A DNA stretch of 32,747 nt, taken from assembly GCA_023666905.1 (NCBI GenBank), contig JAMPBC010000012.1, forward strand, positions 1-32,747. Direction: 5' to 3'. Under the pieces are notes generated by a model that saw nothing but the letters and a program-made list of their open reading frames with translations, was not told the DNA's origin and did no database searches. Source of the DNA: Bacteroides sp. (lineage in GTDB: Bacteria > Bacteroidota > Bacteroidia > Bacteroidales > Muribaculaceae). The position numbers and the translations under genes are program-made. Of the stretch, positions 1 through 11,660 are shown in pieces. Positions within the stretch are counted from its first letter, which is position 1. The number at the start of each line of letters is the position of its first letter.

Positions 1-490
1 GCCACAACATTCTAAAAATGAACTCCTCATCATATTCTGAATAAACCATGCCATGTGTGAATATATATTTGTTGTCTTGCAGAAATTTTGTAAAATCATC
101 ATCATTATATTTCTCACAGATGTTGTGAAGGGGTAGTCTGTAAATAAATTCTTCTTTCCCCATGCTGTCAATTCTTGTATATGGCTCTTTAAGGTGATAA
201 CTACTGCTGAAGCTGCATAATTCTCCTTGAGGAGTTGTAAAAATCTTGGCGGTGATTTTATGGCCTTTAAGAAGCTTGAAATCATCATCGCCCAAATAAT
301 TTCGCAATGCAACGGCAAATTGAAATTCATTTTGAAATGCATATGTAAGTTCCCGTGAGAAGTTAAGCTGCCCTGCGGCCGGGATAACACCTGCGAAAAA
401 AAATGTAAGAAGAATGACAAAAAGCTTGTTTCTTATTTTTTTAGAAATTGCTTCATCAATTTTATTATGGAATACTGCGGTACTTGACAT
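1..490 (-). CDS. Secreted hypothetical protein, C-terminus cut by window edge
   Basis: An open frame of 163 codons runs from an ATG at 490 off the left edge. After about 20 polar and basic residues comes a hydrophobic stretch (KLFVILLTFFFAGVIPAAG, about residues 23-41) that looks like a signal peptide or membrane anchor, so the product is probably exported. I do not recognise the rest, which is rich in aromatic and acidic residues. The start lies inside the preceding gene, whose stop is at 433, giving a 58-nt overlap in another frame and suggesting translational coupling. Base composition is AT-rich like the Rhs tip upstream and unlike the other genes here. Position directly after an Rhs tip suggests an immunity or accessory protein, but only context supports that. 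Confidence 0.6.
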   Translation of the reverse strand, partial: MSSTAVFHNKIDEAISKKIRNKLFVILLTFFFAGVIPAAGQLNFSRELTYAFQNEFQFAVALRNYLGDDDFKLLKGHKITAKIFTTPQGELCSFSSSYHLKEPYTRIDSMGKEEFIYRLPLHNICEKYNDDDFTKFLQDNKYIFTHGMVYSEYDEEFIFRMLW

Positions 491-1143
491 GATTTAAGAT
501 ATTCTGGACCTGGATCGAAAGTTTTGTAATAATTTATAAATTCCGGGAGCTGATTGTAATATTGCCTCGGGAAGGTGGTATTCTGATTGTCATTGATATA
601 TGAAATTAAGAGTTTTATTGTGTCTTCATTATTTGCTATTGTGAAGGTTTGAGATAAACCATCTATCTCCGTACCTTGATCTACTGATAAAGTAGAGAAG
701 AGTTTGGCTTCATATTCTAAATTTGCATCTTGAGAACCATATTCGGATATGTTTACATTCCGGTAAGCATGGAAAAACTCTTCAGCCGAAGTAAAATTGG
801 TAATTTGTTTATCTTGTTCACTATCAACAATCACTTGGAACTCAATGTTATAATTGCCATTTTTGTCAATGATAAAAGCTCCGCCTTTCGCTATCACATC
901 AAAAGAAATTTTATCAGATAATTTAATGGTGAGTATTTTATCGAAATAGTCTAACTCCTCATATAGAAAATTGAATAATTCAGAATTGTTTCTGAAATTA
1001 TTTATTTCTTTGTTGAATAATTCCAACTCTTCTGGAGACAGGTTTTCTACATTGATTTTCATTCCTGTAGGGTCGGTGAAGTTGATAGGGTCGCCGGCAC
1101 AGTATGAGTAGGGAGAAATTGGACTTAAGTAAGGCATGGACAA
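433..1143 (-). CDS. Orphaned Rhs C-terminal tip (core end plus variable, possibly toxin, domain)
   Basis: The first 28 residues contain SPYSYCAGDPINFTDPTGM, the conserved end of the Rhs-associated core (consensus SPY.YC.NNPI...DP.G). About 210 residues of variable tip follow. The tip has EEFFHAYR (about residues 121-128) and, some 14 residues on, LEYEAK; this recalls the E..H and downstream Glu pattern of small metallopeptidase-like tips, though a full HExxH is absent. In Rhs and polymorphic toxin systems the region after this core is the exchangeable effector. The start is uncertain: TTG at 1143 or ATG at 1137. The frame stays open up to 1251 and there encodes more core-like sequence (FSQPDPLAGA), so this is the end of a once longer protein. 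The rest of the core is missing upstream. AT-rich compared with the remainder of the window. Whether it is still expressed is unknown. Confidence 0.6.
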   Translation of the reverse strand: MSMPYLSPISPYSYCAGDPINFTDPTGMKINVENLSPEELELFNKEINNFRNNSELFNFLYEELDYFDKILTIKLSDKISFDVIAKGGAFIIDKNGNYNIEFQVIVDSEQDKQITNFTSAEEFFHAYRNVNISEYGSQDANLEYEAKLFSTLSVDQGTEIDGLSQTFTIANNEDTIKLLISYINDNQNTTFPRQYYNQLPEFINYYKTFDPGPEYLKSCQVPQYSIIKLMKQFLKK

Positions 1144-1166
1144 TCGGTTGCCGGAATGGATGTCGG

Positions 1167-1579
1167 TCAGAGCGCCGGCCAGGGGGTCGGGCTGCGAGAA
1201 GCAGTGCGCGGGAGTGAGGCGGCGGGTGTGGTGGCCGGTTGTTCGCTTGAATTATCCCATGTGTATTGTTCGGCAGGGCGCCCCATGTGCATGACGGCGG
1301 CAGGATAGCCTTCGAGTGTGTCATTGCAATAGTGTCGCCTCTCAGTTCAAACAAAGTCCATTCAGTGCCGCGATTCTCCAACATTAATGAATCCCCGACA
1401 AAGCGATAAGACCATGATGTTCTTGCGCCATATTGTTGAAGTTGGGACAAATCGATGTAACAGTCATTTATTTCTACCGGATCGTTGGAAGTGGAACTGA
1501 AGCCCTCAAGAAGTTGCTCCCGCTGCTGATGGCATAGGGGTGAAACGAGCGTTAATAATATGAGGATGAGCGCCGTCAT
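1167..1579 (-). pseudogene. N-terminal remnant of an Rhs-family protein, frameshifted and internally deleted
   Basis: An ATG at 1579 opens a frame with a signal-like start (MTALILILLTLVSPLC) and then DCYIDLSQLQQYGARTSW and LFELRGDTI, which resemble the N-terminal region of Bacteroidales Rhs proteins (pattern ..DL..L.QYSG..PW...F.GD....). Around 1315-1335 the likely continuation moves to another frame, reading EGYPAAVMHMGRPAEQYTW and then NSSEQP, until a stop at 1167. From about 1251 the third frame carries the end of the Rhs core, which continues into the tip gene at 433-1143. The long YD-repeat body expected between these parts is therefore gone, apparently through deletion. Family assignment rests on pattern recognition from memory. 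A sequencing error could explain the frameshift but not the missing core. Confidence 0.55.
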
Positions 1580-1708
1580 GGTTTATGGGGCACAATGTAC
1601 GCAAAATTTTTGGATTGGCAAGGAGTTTTTTTAGATAACAGTGAATAATTAATAGATAACAGGGAATAGGTAATGGGTGATGGGCAGGGTTAAAATGTGT
1701 TAATATTG

Positions 1709-5808
<4,100 letters not shown>

Positions 5809-5834
5809 GAGCGCTTGCGTGCAGGAGGTTGAGG

Positions 5835-7568
5835 TTACTTTTGTCCGGGAATCTTGATGCTCTTTATGAGGAGCTGGATGGATGTTGTGGCGCTCTGGTG
5901 TTTGTTGTCCTCGATGGTGTAGCAGATGTCGAACGGTTTGCGTGCATGGATATAGGGGAAATATTGAGCCATGTTGAATGCAATTCCGTTGAACACTTTG
6001 CCGGAGGTGTCGTCGACAAGCTCGAACTTTATGTGCTCCAGGTTTTTGCCCACCAGTTTGCTTGTGCCGAAGTCCATGACGCCTCGGGTGCAGAACACCG
6101 GTTTGGCGTTACCGGGCCCGAAGGGGTTGAAGCGGTGCAGGGTGCTGATGAAGGTGGGGGTTATTTGCGAGAATGTGATGTAGGCATCGATGTCAAGCTG
6201 TGGCTGGAGTTGCTCGGGGAGAATGTTGTCCTTGACATACTGCTCGAAGCGCTTGGTGAATTCGGGGATGTTCTCCTCTTTGAGGGAGAGCCCTACGGCG
6301 TAGGGGTGTCCTCCGAAGTTTTCAAGCAGGTCGCGGGTGGAGTCCACGGCTTTGTAAATGTCGAATCCCTGCACTGAGCGGCTTGAGCCGGTGGCCAGGC
6401 CGTTGGTGAGGGTGAGCACCACGGATGGCTTGTAGTAAAGCTCGGTGAGGCGGGAGGCCACTATGCCTATGATGCCTTTGTGCCAGTCCTTGTTGTAGAT
6501 CACGATTGATTTGCGGTCGGTGAGCATTTCGCCATGTTTTTCAAGGATGGCGTTGGCTTCCTCGGTTATACGCTTGTCAAGTTCTTTACGGTCCTTGTTG
6601 TACTGGTCAATGGCTTTGCCCTTTTCGTAGGCATCGTTCACGTCGCGGGCCACCAGAAGCTCCACAGCTTCAGCACCGCTTTGCATGCGGCCGGAGGCGT
6701 TGATTCGGGGACCTATTTTGAAAATCACGTCGCTGATGCTTATTTCCTTGCCCATGAGGCCGCAGATGCGAATTATGGCGCGCAGGCCCATGTTGGGGTT
6801 GGAGTTGAGCCGGCGCAGTCCGTGGTAGGCCATTATGCGGTTTTCGTCGACCATGGGTACGATGTCGGCCGCAATGCTCACGGCCACCAGGTCAAGCATG
6901 CCTTCGAGGTCGTTGGTGGGGATGCCGTTGCTCAAGGCGAAACCCTGCATGAACTTGAAACCCACGCCGCAGCCCGAGAGGTGCGGGCAGGGGTAGGGGC
7001 TGCCTTCGAGTTTTGGGTTGAGAATGGCCACGGCCGGGGGCAGCTCTTCGTCGGGTACGTGATGGTCACAGATAATGAAGTCGATTCCAAGGCTTTTGGC
7101 GTAGGCAATCTCTTCGTTAGCCTTGATGCCGCAGTCAAGGATGATGATGAGTTTCACTCCCTGCTCGGCGGCCATGTCAATGCTGCGGAACGACACGCCG
7201 TAGCCCTCGTCGTAGCGGGTGGGGATGTAATAGTCAATGTTGGAGTAGTATTGGCGAAGATATTTGTACACCAAGGCCACGGCCGTGGTGCCGTCCACAT
7301 CATAGTCGCCAAACACCATGATGCGTTCCTTCCTTCCCATAGCTTTGTTGAGCCGCCCGACGGCCTTGTCCATGTCGGGCATCAAAAACGGGTCGTGCAA
7401 GTCCTTGAGCGAGGGGTGGAAAAACTTCCTTGCATCGTCAAGTGACCGTATGCCCCTCTCCACCAGTAACTGACTGATGGGCGGGCAGTTTGAAAATTCT
7501 TTAGCTAACTGCGATTCTGATTGTTGCTCTTCGTAAGTAAGGGGTGCATAATTCCATTTACTTGTCAT
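5835..7568 (-). CDS. recJ: Single-stranded-DNA-specific exonuclease RecJ
   Basis: A 577-residue 5'-3' single-strand DNA exonuclease acting with RecQ in RecF-type recombination and in repair. DHH-family motifs are in order: FGDYDVDG (86-93), DCG (145-147), CDHH (167-170), and a later HLSGCGVGFKF region that fits motif IV. The DHHA1 domain follows, with GSSRSV and GGHPYAVGLS, and then a C-terminal OB-like region ending in KSIKIPGQK. Length fits bacterial RecJ. The start ATG at 7568 follows a 322-bp non-coding stretch that probably holds the promoter for recJ-recQ. No manganese-binding residue appears to be missing. Confidence 0.95.
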   Translation of the reverse strand: MTSKWNYAPLTYEEQQSESQLAKEFSNCPPISQLLVERGIRSLDDARKFFHPSLKDLHDPFLMPDMDKAVGRLNKAMGRKERIMVFGDYDVDGTTAVALVYKYLRQYYSNIDYYIPTRYDEGYGVSFRSIDMAAEQGVKLIIILDCGIKANEEIAYAKSLGIDFIICDHHVPDEELPPAVAILNPKLEGSPYPCPHLSGCGVGFKFMQGFALSNGIPTNDLEGMLDLVAVSIAADIVPMVDENRIMAYHGLRRLNSNPNMGLRAIIRICGLMGKEISISDVIFKIGPRINASGRMQSGAEAVELLVARDVNDAYEKGKAIDQYNKDRKELDKRITEEANAILEKHGEMLTDRKSIVIYNKDWHKGIIGIVASRLTELYYKPSVVLTLTNGLATGSSRSVQGFDIYKAVDSTRDLLENFGGHPYAVGLSLKEENIPEFTKRFEQYVKDNILPEQLQPQLDIDAYITFSQITPTFISTLHRFNPFGPGNAKPVFCTRGVMDFGTSKLVGKNLEHIKFELVDDTSGKVFNGIAFNMAQYFPYIHARKPFDICYTIEDNKHQSATTSIQLLIKSIKIPGQK

Positions 7569-7890
7569 TTATGTAGTTCATTTTTTATTTTTCGCTAAGC
7601 GGAACAATCCCGAGGTCCGTAGGCGGGACGGCGAGGTTGTGGAGGGGAAGGGGAGGAGCGATTCCAATGCCGGAATGTGTCGCTGTGGGGGAGAGAGCCG
7701 GAGGCAGTTGCCTTCTGAACGGACACTATTTCAGCATTTCCGCAAAATTAGCAAAAAAATCGCAAAATTCATCCTGCAATGTATTAAATTATGTTGCATG
7801 CGGGATTGCCACGGCTCTAAATTTTAAATGAAAGAGCCGTTAGATAATAGAGAGGGGCGGGTATGAAAGCTTATATAAAAGGGATTAGCC
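7569..7890. other. Intergenic region between ispF and recJ
   Basis: About 320 bp without a convincing gene. The part at about 7610-7700 is G-rich on the plus strand (for example GGAGGGGAAGGGGAGG). Further on is an AT-rich part containing two copies of CGCAAAATT at 7741-7749 and 7761-7769, spaced 20 nt start to start. On the minus strand CAAAATTA (7743-7750) reads TAATTTTG, a possible -7 box for recJ, but I see no TTTG at the right -33 distance. Short plus-strand frames here have low-complexity translations and no family features. Confidence 0.5.
7811..7840 (-). terminator. Weak stem-loop downstream of ispF
   Basis: ACGGCTCT (7811-7818) pairs perfectly with AGAGCCGT (7833-7840) around a 14-nt AT-rich loop, 50 bp after the ispF stop. 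No U-run follows on the minus strand, so intrinsic termination is uncertain. It could instead be part of the recJ leader if transcription starts upstream of it. Confidence 0.35.
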
Positions 7891-8403
7891 TCACGCCTGA
7901 TTGGCCGGAGTTCGGGCAATGAGGGCTGAGGCAAGGGCTGCGATGCCTTCGCGGCGACCGGTGAATCCGAGTTTCTCAGTGGTGGTGGCTTTGACGCTAA
8001 CGCGGTCAATGGCGATGCCAAGATCGGCAGCCAGGCATTGGCGCATATTTTCTATGTAAGGGGCAAGCTTGGGAGCTTGGGCAATGATGGTTACGTCGAT
8101 ATTGCCAATTGCGAATCCGGCCGTGGAGAGCAGATCCGCCACATGGCGCAGAAGCAGCCGCGAGTCAATGCCTTTGTAGCGTGGGTCGGTGTCGGGAAAA
8201 TGATGGCCAATGTCGCCCATGGCTGCGGCTCCAAGCAGGGCATCGCAAAGCGCATGAATGGCTACATCGGCATCGCTGTGTCCGGCCAGTCCCATTTCCG
8301 AGGGGATTTCCACTCCGCAAAGCCACAGCTTGCGGTCAGGTGCGAATGCGTGGACATCAAAACCGTTTCCGGTGCGAAAGTCGGGTAGGATGGGGCTTAC
8401 CAT
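7891..8403 (-). CDS. ispF: 2-C-methyl-D-erythritol 2,4-cyclodiphosphate synthase
   Basis: The 170-residue enzyme of the MEP (non-mevalonate) isoprenoid pathway converts CDP-methylerythritol 2-phosphate to methylerythritol 2,4-cyclodiphosphate with release of CMP. The metal site GNGFDVHAF (Asp and His) is near the N-terminus, followed by [22 protein letters not shown] and [11 protein letters not shown], all hallmark IspF sequences. The C-terminal substrate loop reads [21 protein letters not shown]. Length is slightly above the usual 155-160 because of an N-terminal extension ([11 protein letters not shown]). It lies 21 bp after porV and is likely co-transcribed with it. Confidence 0.96.
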   Translation of the reverse strand: MVSPILPDFRTGNGFDVHAFAPDRKLWLCGVEIPSEMGLAGHSDADVAIHALCDALLGAAAMGDIGHHFPDTDPRYKGIDSRLLLRHVADLLSTAGFAIGNIDVTIIAQAPKLAPYIENMRQCLAADLGIAIDRVSVKATTTEKLGFTGRREGIAALASALIARTPANQA

Positions 8404-8424
8404 GAGAATGAATGTGCAGGGGTG

Positions 8425-9642
8425 TTAACGGCGGCCAAAGAGGTCTTTGAGGCCGTCCATATCGAATGTGAGTGTGAAACGAAGGGTTTGGTCTAGGGGT
8501 GAGGTCTGTGCGGTGGCCAGCATGTAGGAGGCGTCAAGGCGGAGCACGTTGAGCGCGAAGCCGGCACCGATGCCAAAGTACTGGCGGTTGCCTTTCATTG
8601 CGTTCTCATAGAAGTAGCCGGCGCGGAGGAAGAACTGCTGGTTGTAGTTGTACTCGGCACCAAGCGACCATGTTATCTCTTTTAATTCCTCGGAGAATCC
8701 GCCGGGGGCGTCGGTGAACGATTTGAAAATACCGGTGATTGGCGACATGTTTTCCCAGTCCTCGAGTGCCTGATTGTACTCGCGTTCCACCTCAAGCTCG
8801 CTTTTGTCGTCGCCCTCGAAGTCCTTAAGGCGCGGGCGCGTTGGCACCAACAGTTTGTTGGCGTCAAGTGACAGAGCCAGTGTGTGATAATCGGCCAGTG
8901 GGAAGGCGAAGGTGGTACCGATGCGGAGGTTGGTGGGGAGGAATGCGGGGTCTTCGCCGTTGTTATAGGAGATTTTGGTACCGATGTTTGAAATGTTCCA
9001 ACCCCATGACCACTGGCACTCGTTTCGGCCTATGATGGGGAAGGTGGTGTAGTAGCCTGAGATGTCGGCTGAGAATGCCGACGCTCCTGCCGATTGGTCG
9101 CCGGCATAAGAGTCGGAGAAGCCAAGGTCTGAATAGATGTAGCGGAACACCACGCCCATTGAAAATTTTTCAGACAATTTGCGGGAGTAGCCCACGTCGA
9201 CCGACATTTCGTAGGGGTTGAGCGTTTGCGCGGCCTGCGAATTGTCCGGGAAGCTGGAGGTGACTTCGCCCAGCGAGAAATAGCGGAGCGAAGCCGATAG
9301 GGCCTGATTGTCGTTTGAACCGAGTTTCCAGTAGCCCGACAGGTCGGCCAGGAAGATGTCATTGACAAGTTTGCGGAGCCATGGGGTGTAGTTCAGCGCT
9401 ACGGCACCTTTGCTGTAGGCGAAGGCGTATTTCGAAGGGTTCCAGTATTGCGAGTTGGCGTCAGGGTCGGTAGCTGCGCCAAGGTCGCCCATGGAGGCTC
9501 CACGGGCGTCCGGTGCAATATTAAGGGAGTTTGTTCCGGTTTGAATGGGGTTAAAATCGTCCTTAGAGTCGGCCATGGCAGTCAAAGCGGCTGTCAGAGC
9601 CACGGCGAGGAGAGCCGGACGGAGTTTCTGATTTATTGTCAT
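8425..9642 (-). CDS. porV: Type IX secretion system outer membrane protein PorV
   Basis: An outer membrane beta-barrel of 405 residues that carries T9SS cargo to the sortase PorU at the cell surface. I place the start at the ATG at 9642, giving a clean signal peptide (MTINQKLRPALLAVALTAAL); an in-frame ATG at 9669 would add nine residues before it. The mature N-terminus has NSLNIAPDARGASMGDLGAA and SQYWNPSKYAF, typical of PorV/LptO, followed by alternating amphipathic strands and an aromatic-rich barrel ending in TLRFTLTFDMDGLKDLFGRR. A loop rich in acidic residues (about 265-300) is probably external. The sortase gene porU is not adjacent. It implies that the organism exports proteins through T9SS. 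Confidence 0.9.
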   Translation of the reverse strand: MTINQKLRPALLAVALTAALTAMADSKDDFNPIQTGTNSLNIAPDARGASMGDLGAATDPDANSQYWNPSKYAFAYSKGAVALNYTPWLRKLVNDIFLADLSGYWKLGSNDNQALSASLRYFSLGEVTSSFPDNSQAAQTLNPYEMSVDVGYSRKLSEKFSMGVVFRYIYSDLGFSDSYAGDQSAGASAFSADISGYYTTFPIIGRNECQWSWGWNISNIGTKISYNNGEDPAFLPTNLRIGTTFAFPLADYHTLALSLDANKLLVPTRPRLKDFEGDDKSELEVEREYNQALEDWENMSPITGIFKSFTDAPGGFSEELKEITWSLGAEYNYNQQFFLRAGYFYENAMKGNRQYFGIGAGFALNVLRLDASYMLATAQTSPLDQTLRFTLTFDMDGLKDLFGRR

Positions 9643-9715
9643 GGAAAACGTTTGCGTATTATTCAACATTACTAATAACTCAAAAACGCTTCATTTATTG
9701 CATGACAATGACAAA

Positions 9716-10888
9716 TCAGACGCAGAGGCGGTATATTTCAGTGGTTTCTCTGGCCGTGAGCGGATAGTATCCGCCAATTGTTTCACCTTTGTTTTCGTGG
9801 AGTTTTTTAACGAGCAGTTCAATGTCCGGGTTGTCAATGCCAAGCTCGGCAAATGTTACCGGCAAACCAAGTGATTTGAAAAACTGCTTGAGGCGTTTAA
9901 CTCCTTCAAGAGCCGTTTCTTCATCGCTGCCGGCTGAGGTTACTCCAAGAACGCGGCGCGCCAGTTGGGCTACCTTTGCCGGAGCGTGGGTGGCCATGAA
10001 GGTTATGAAAGCGGGGAACACAACTGCCAGTCCGGCTCCGTGGGTAACGTCGTACACGGCGCTGATTTCATGTTCCATGAAGTGGGACACCCAGTCCTCT
10101 TTCCGGCCGGTTCCACACACACCGTTGTGGGCCAGCGTGCCGCTCCACATTATGTTGGCACGGGCTTCATAGTCGGCGGGGTTTGCCATGACTTTGGGAG
10201 CCTCCTCCATAATGGCCATTAGCACGCCCTCGGCCACGCGGTCAGTTATCTCCACATTTTTAGTGGGGGAGAAGTAGCGCTCGAGAATGTGGGCCATCAT
10301 GTCGGCAATGCCGGCCGCGGTTTGCTCGGGAGGGAGCGTGAAGGTGAGCTCGGGATTCAGGAGTGCAAATTTGGGCCGGAGCCAAAAGTCGGTGCGCAGA
10401 CTTATTTTGTGCATGCCATTGAGCAGGGTAATCACTGAATTTCCGGAACCCTCGCTTCCGGCTGCGGGGATTGTGAGCACCACGCCTACCGGCAGAGCGG
10501 CCTGAACTGTGGCTTTTCCTGCCCAGAAGTCCCAGAAGTCGCCCTGATAGGGCACTCCGGCGGCAATTGCCTTGGCGGTGTCGATGACTGAGCCGCCGCC
10601 AACGGCGAGAAGGGTGTCGATGTTCTGCCTGCGGCACAATTCAATGCCTTCACGCACTTTGGGGTCGGTGGGATTGGGCTGGATGCCGCCGAGCTCAATG
10701 TGGGCAATTCCGGCTTGATCAAGCTGACCGAGCACGCGGTCAAGCAGGCCGCTGCGCTTCACGGAGCCACCGCCGAACACCACCATCACGCGGCGCGCGC
10801 CGATTGCTTCAAGTTCAGAGGCGGCGTGAAGTTCGGCTCCACGACCGAACACATATTTTGTGGGAGTGCAATAAGTGAAATTTTCCAT
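9716..10888 (-). CDS. Iron-containing alcohol dehydrogenase, butanol dehydrogenase/YqhD type
   Basis: A 390-residue cytoplasmic group III alcohol dehydrogenase. The start is set at the ATG at 10888, directly before the conserved NFTYCTPTKYVFGRGAE; in-frame codons further upstream lie inside the preceding gene. The Rossmann domain shows VVFGGGSVKRSG and LLAVGGGSVIDTAKAIA (nucleotide binding). Likely metal ligands are the Asp and His in IADMMAHILERYF, His in SHFMEHEIS and His in DVTHGAGLA. Such enzymes reduce aldehydes with NADPH. It is the last gene of the sialic acid operon, 4 bp after the creatininase-family gene. Its substrate there is unknown: it may detoxify an aldehyde or act on a sugar-derived carbonyl. 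Confidence 0.88.
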   Translation of the reverse strand: MENFTYCTPTKYVFGRGAELHAASELEAIGARRVMVVFGGGSVKRSGLLDRVLGQLDQAGIAHIELGGIQPNPTDPKVREGIELCRRQNIDTLLAVGGGSVIDTAKAIAAGVPYQGDFWDFWAGKATVQAALPVGVVLTIPAAGSEGSGNSVITLLNGMHKISLRTDFWLRPKFALLNPELTFTLPPEQTAAGIADMMAHILERYFSPTKNVEITDRVAEGVLMAIMEEAPKVMANPADYEARANIMWSGTLAHNGVCGTGRKEDWVSHFMEHEISAVYDVTHGAGLAVVFPAFITFMATHAPAKVAQLARRVLGVTSAGSDEETALEGVKRLKQFFKSLGLPVTFAELGIDNPDIELLVKKLHENKGETIGGYYPLTARETTEIYRLCV

Positions 10889-10892
10889 GACG

Positions 10893-11660
10893 TTATTTGT
10901 ATAAATCAGGTTGGCAAAGATCATAGATAACCTGTGCAAATGCTTCGGCGCAAACGCGTGCGAAGCGTGCGCCTTTTTCGGCAGTGGCCAGTGCCGGGTC
11001 GCCAATGCCGGTGTCGGTGCTCATGCGGCTCCAGTTGCGTGGAAGCCATGCCACTCCACGGCCAAGGGCCTCGCCCTTGAAGCCTCCGTTGCCGCCGTGT
11101 CCGGCTTCGTCCAGATTGACGAGCTCGGGGTGGTAGTGCATCATAACCGAGGTTTCAAGTTCGTCGGCATGGTCGCCCGGCTGGTCAAAGTATTCTTTGG
11201 CAGGAGCGGCCCGATACCACTCGCCGGCAGCAATGAGCATTGTGGGGAGGTCAACGGCCAAGTCGCGAATCATATTTTTAAAGGTGTTGCCTCCGTGGCC
11301 GTTGACTATGACGAGCCGGTGGAGCCCCTGGTGGTCAAGTGACGAGGCTATGTCGGTGAGCACGGCGCGCTGGGTGTCGTATCGGTAATGGATGCAGAAG
11401 GGGAGCTCACGCTGCCCGGGATTTTGCGATCCCAGAGGCATGGGAGGAAGCACCATTGCGTTAATGCCGAATTTCTCACGGGCAATGACAGCCGCATCCA
11501 CGGCAATGTCGTGGCTGAGAATGGCATCGGTGAGGTAGGGGAGGTGCAGATTGTGTGGTTCGGTAGCTCCCCAGGGAAGCAGTGCAATATCGTAGTTGAG
11601 CTGTCGGGCTGTGCCGTAGTTGCTTATGCTCAGGTCAATTGTCTTGAGAGATGTTTCCAT
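10893..11660 (-). CDS. Creatininase-family amidohydrolase
   Basis: A 255-residue cytoplasmic metal-dependent hydrolase of the creatininase superfamily. The metal-binding N-terminal motif is GATEPHNLHLPYLTD (Glu34, His36, His39, Asp45), followed by VIVNGHGGN and the HADELETS motif that supplies a further Glu. Members include creatinine amidohydrolase, formamidopyrimidine hydrolases and the peptidase MftE; the shared theme is hydrolysis of cyclic or linear amides. The true substrate cannot be read from sequence. The start ATG lies inside the preceding fusion gene (26-bp overlap), and the stop is 4 bp from the alcohol dehydrogenase start, so it is tightly embedded in the nan operon. That points to a sialic-acid-related amide or lactam, or a side reaction. 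Confidence 0.85.
   Translation of the reverse strand: METSLKTIDLSISNYGTARQLNYDIALLPWGATEPHNLHLPYLTDAILSHDIAVDAAVIAREKFGINAMVLPPMPLGSQNPGQRELPFCIHYRYDTQRAVLTDIASSLDHQGLHRLVIVNGHGGNTFKNMIRDLAVDLPTMLIAAGEWYRAAPAKEYFDQPGDHADELETSVMMHYHPELVNLDEAGHGGNGGFKGEALGRGVAWLPRNWSRMSTDTGIGDPALATAEKGARFARVCAEAFAQVIYDLCQPDLYK

Noticed and set aside
6534-7445. Open frame of 303 codons antisense to recJ
   Set aside because: Val/Gly/His-rich translation with no motif; recJ on the other strand is complete.
7625-7700. Possible G-quadruplex in the G-rich tract
   Set aside because: Only two runs of four G are adjacent and the other runs are two long; too weak to claim.
7637-7831. Short plus-strand frames in the ispF-recJ gap
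   Set aside because: The two overlapping frames of about 63 codons give low-complexity translations with no initiation context, and they contain the likely recJ control region.
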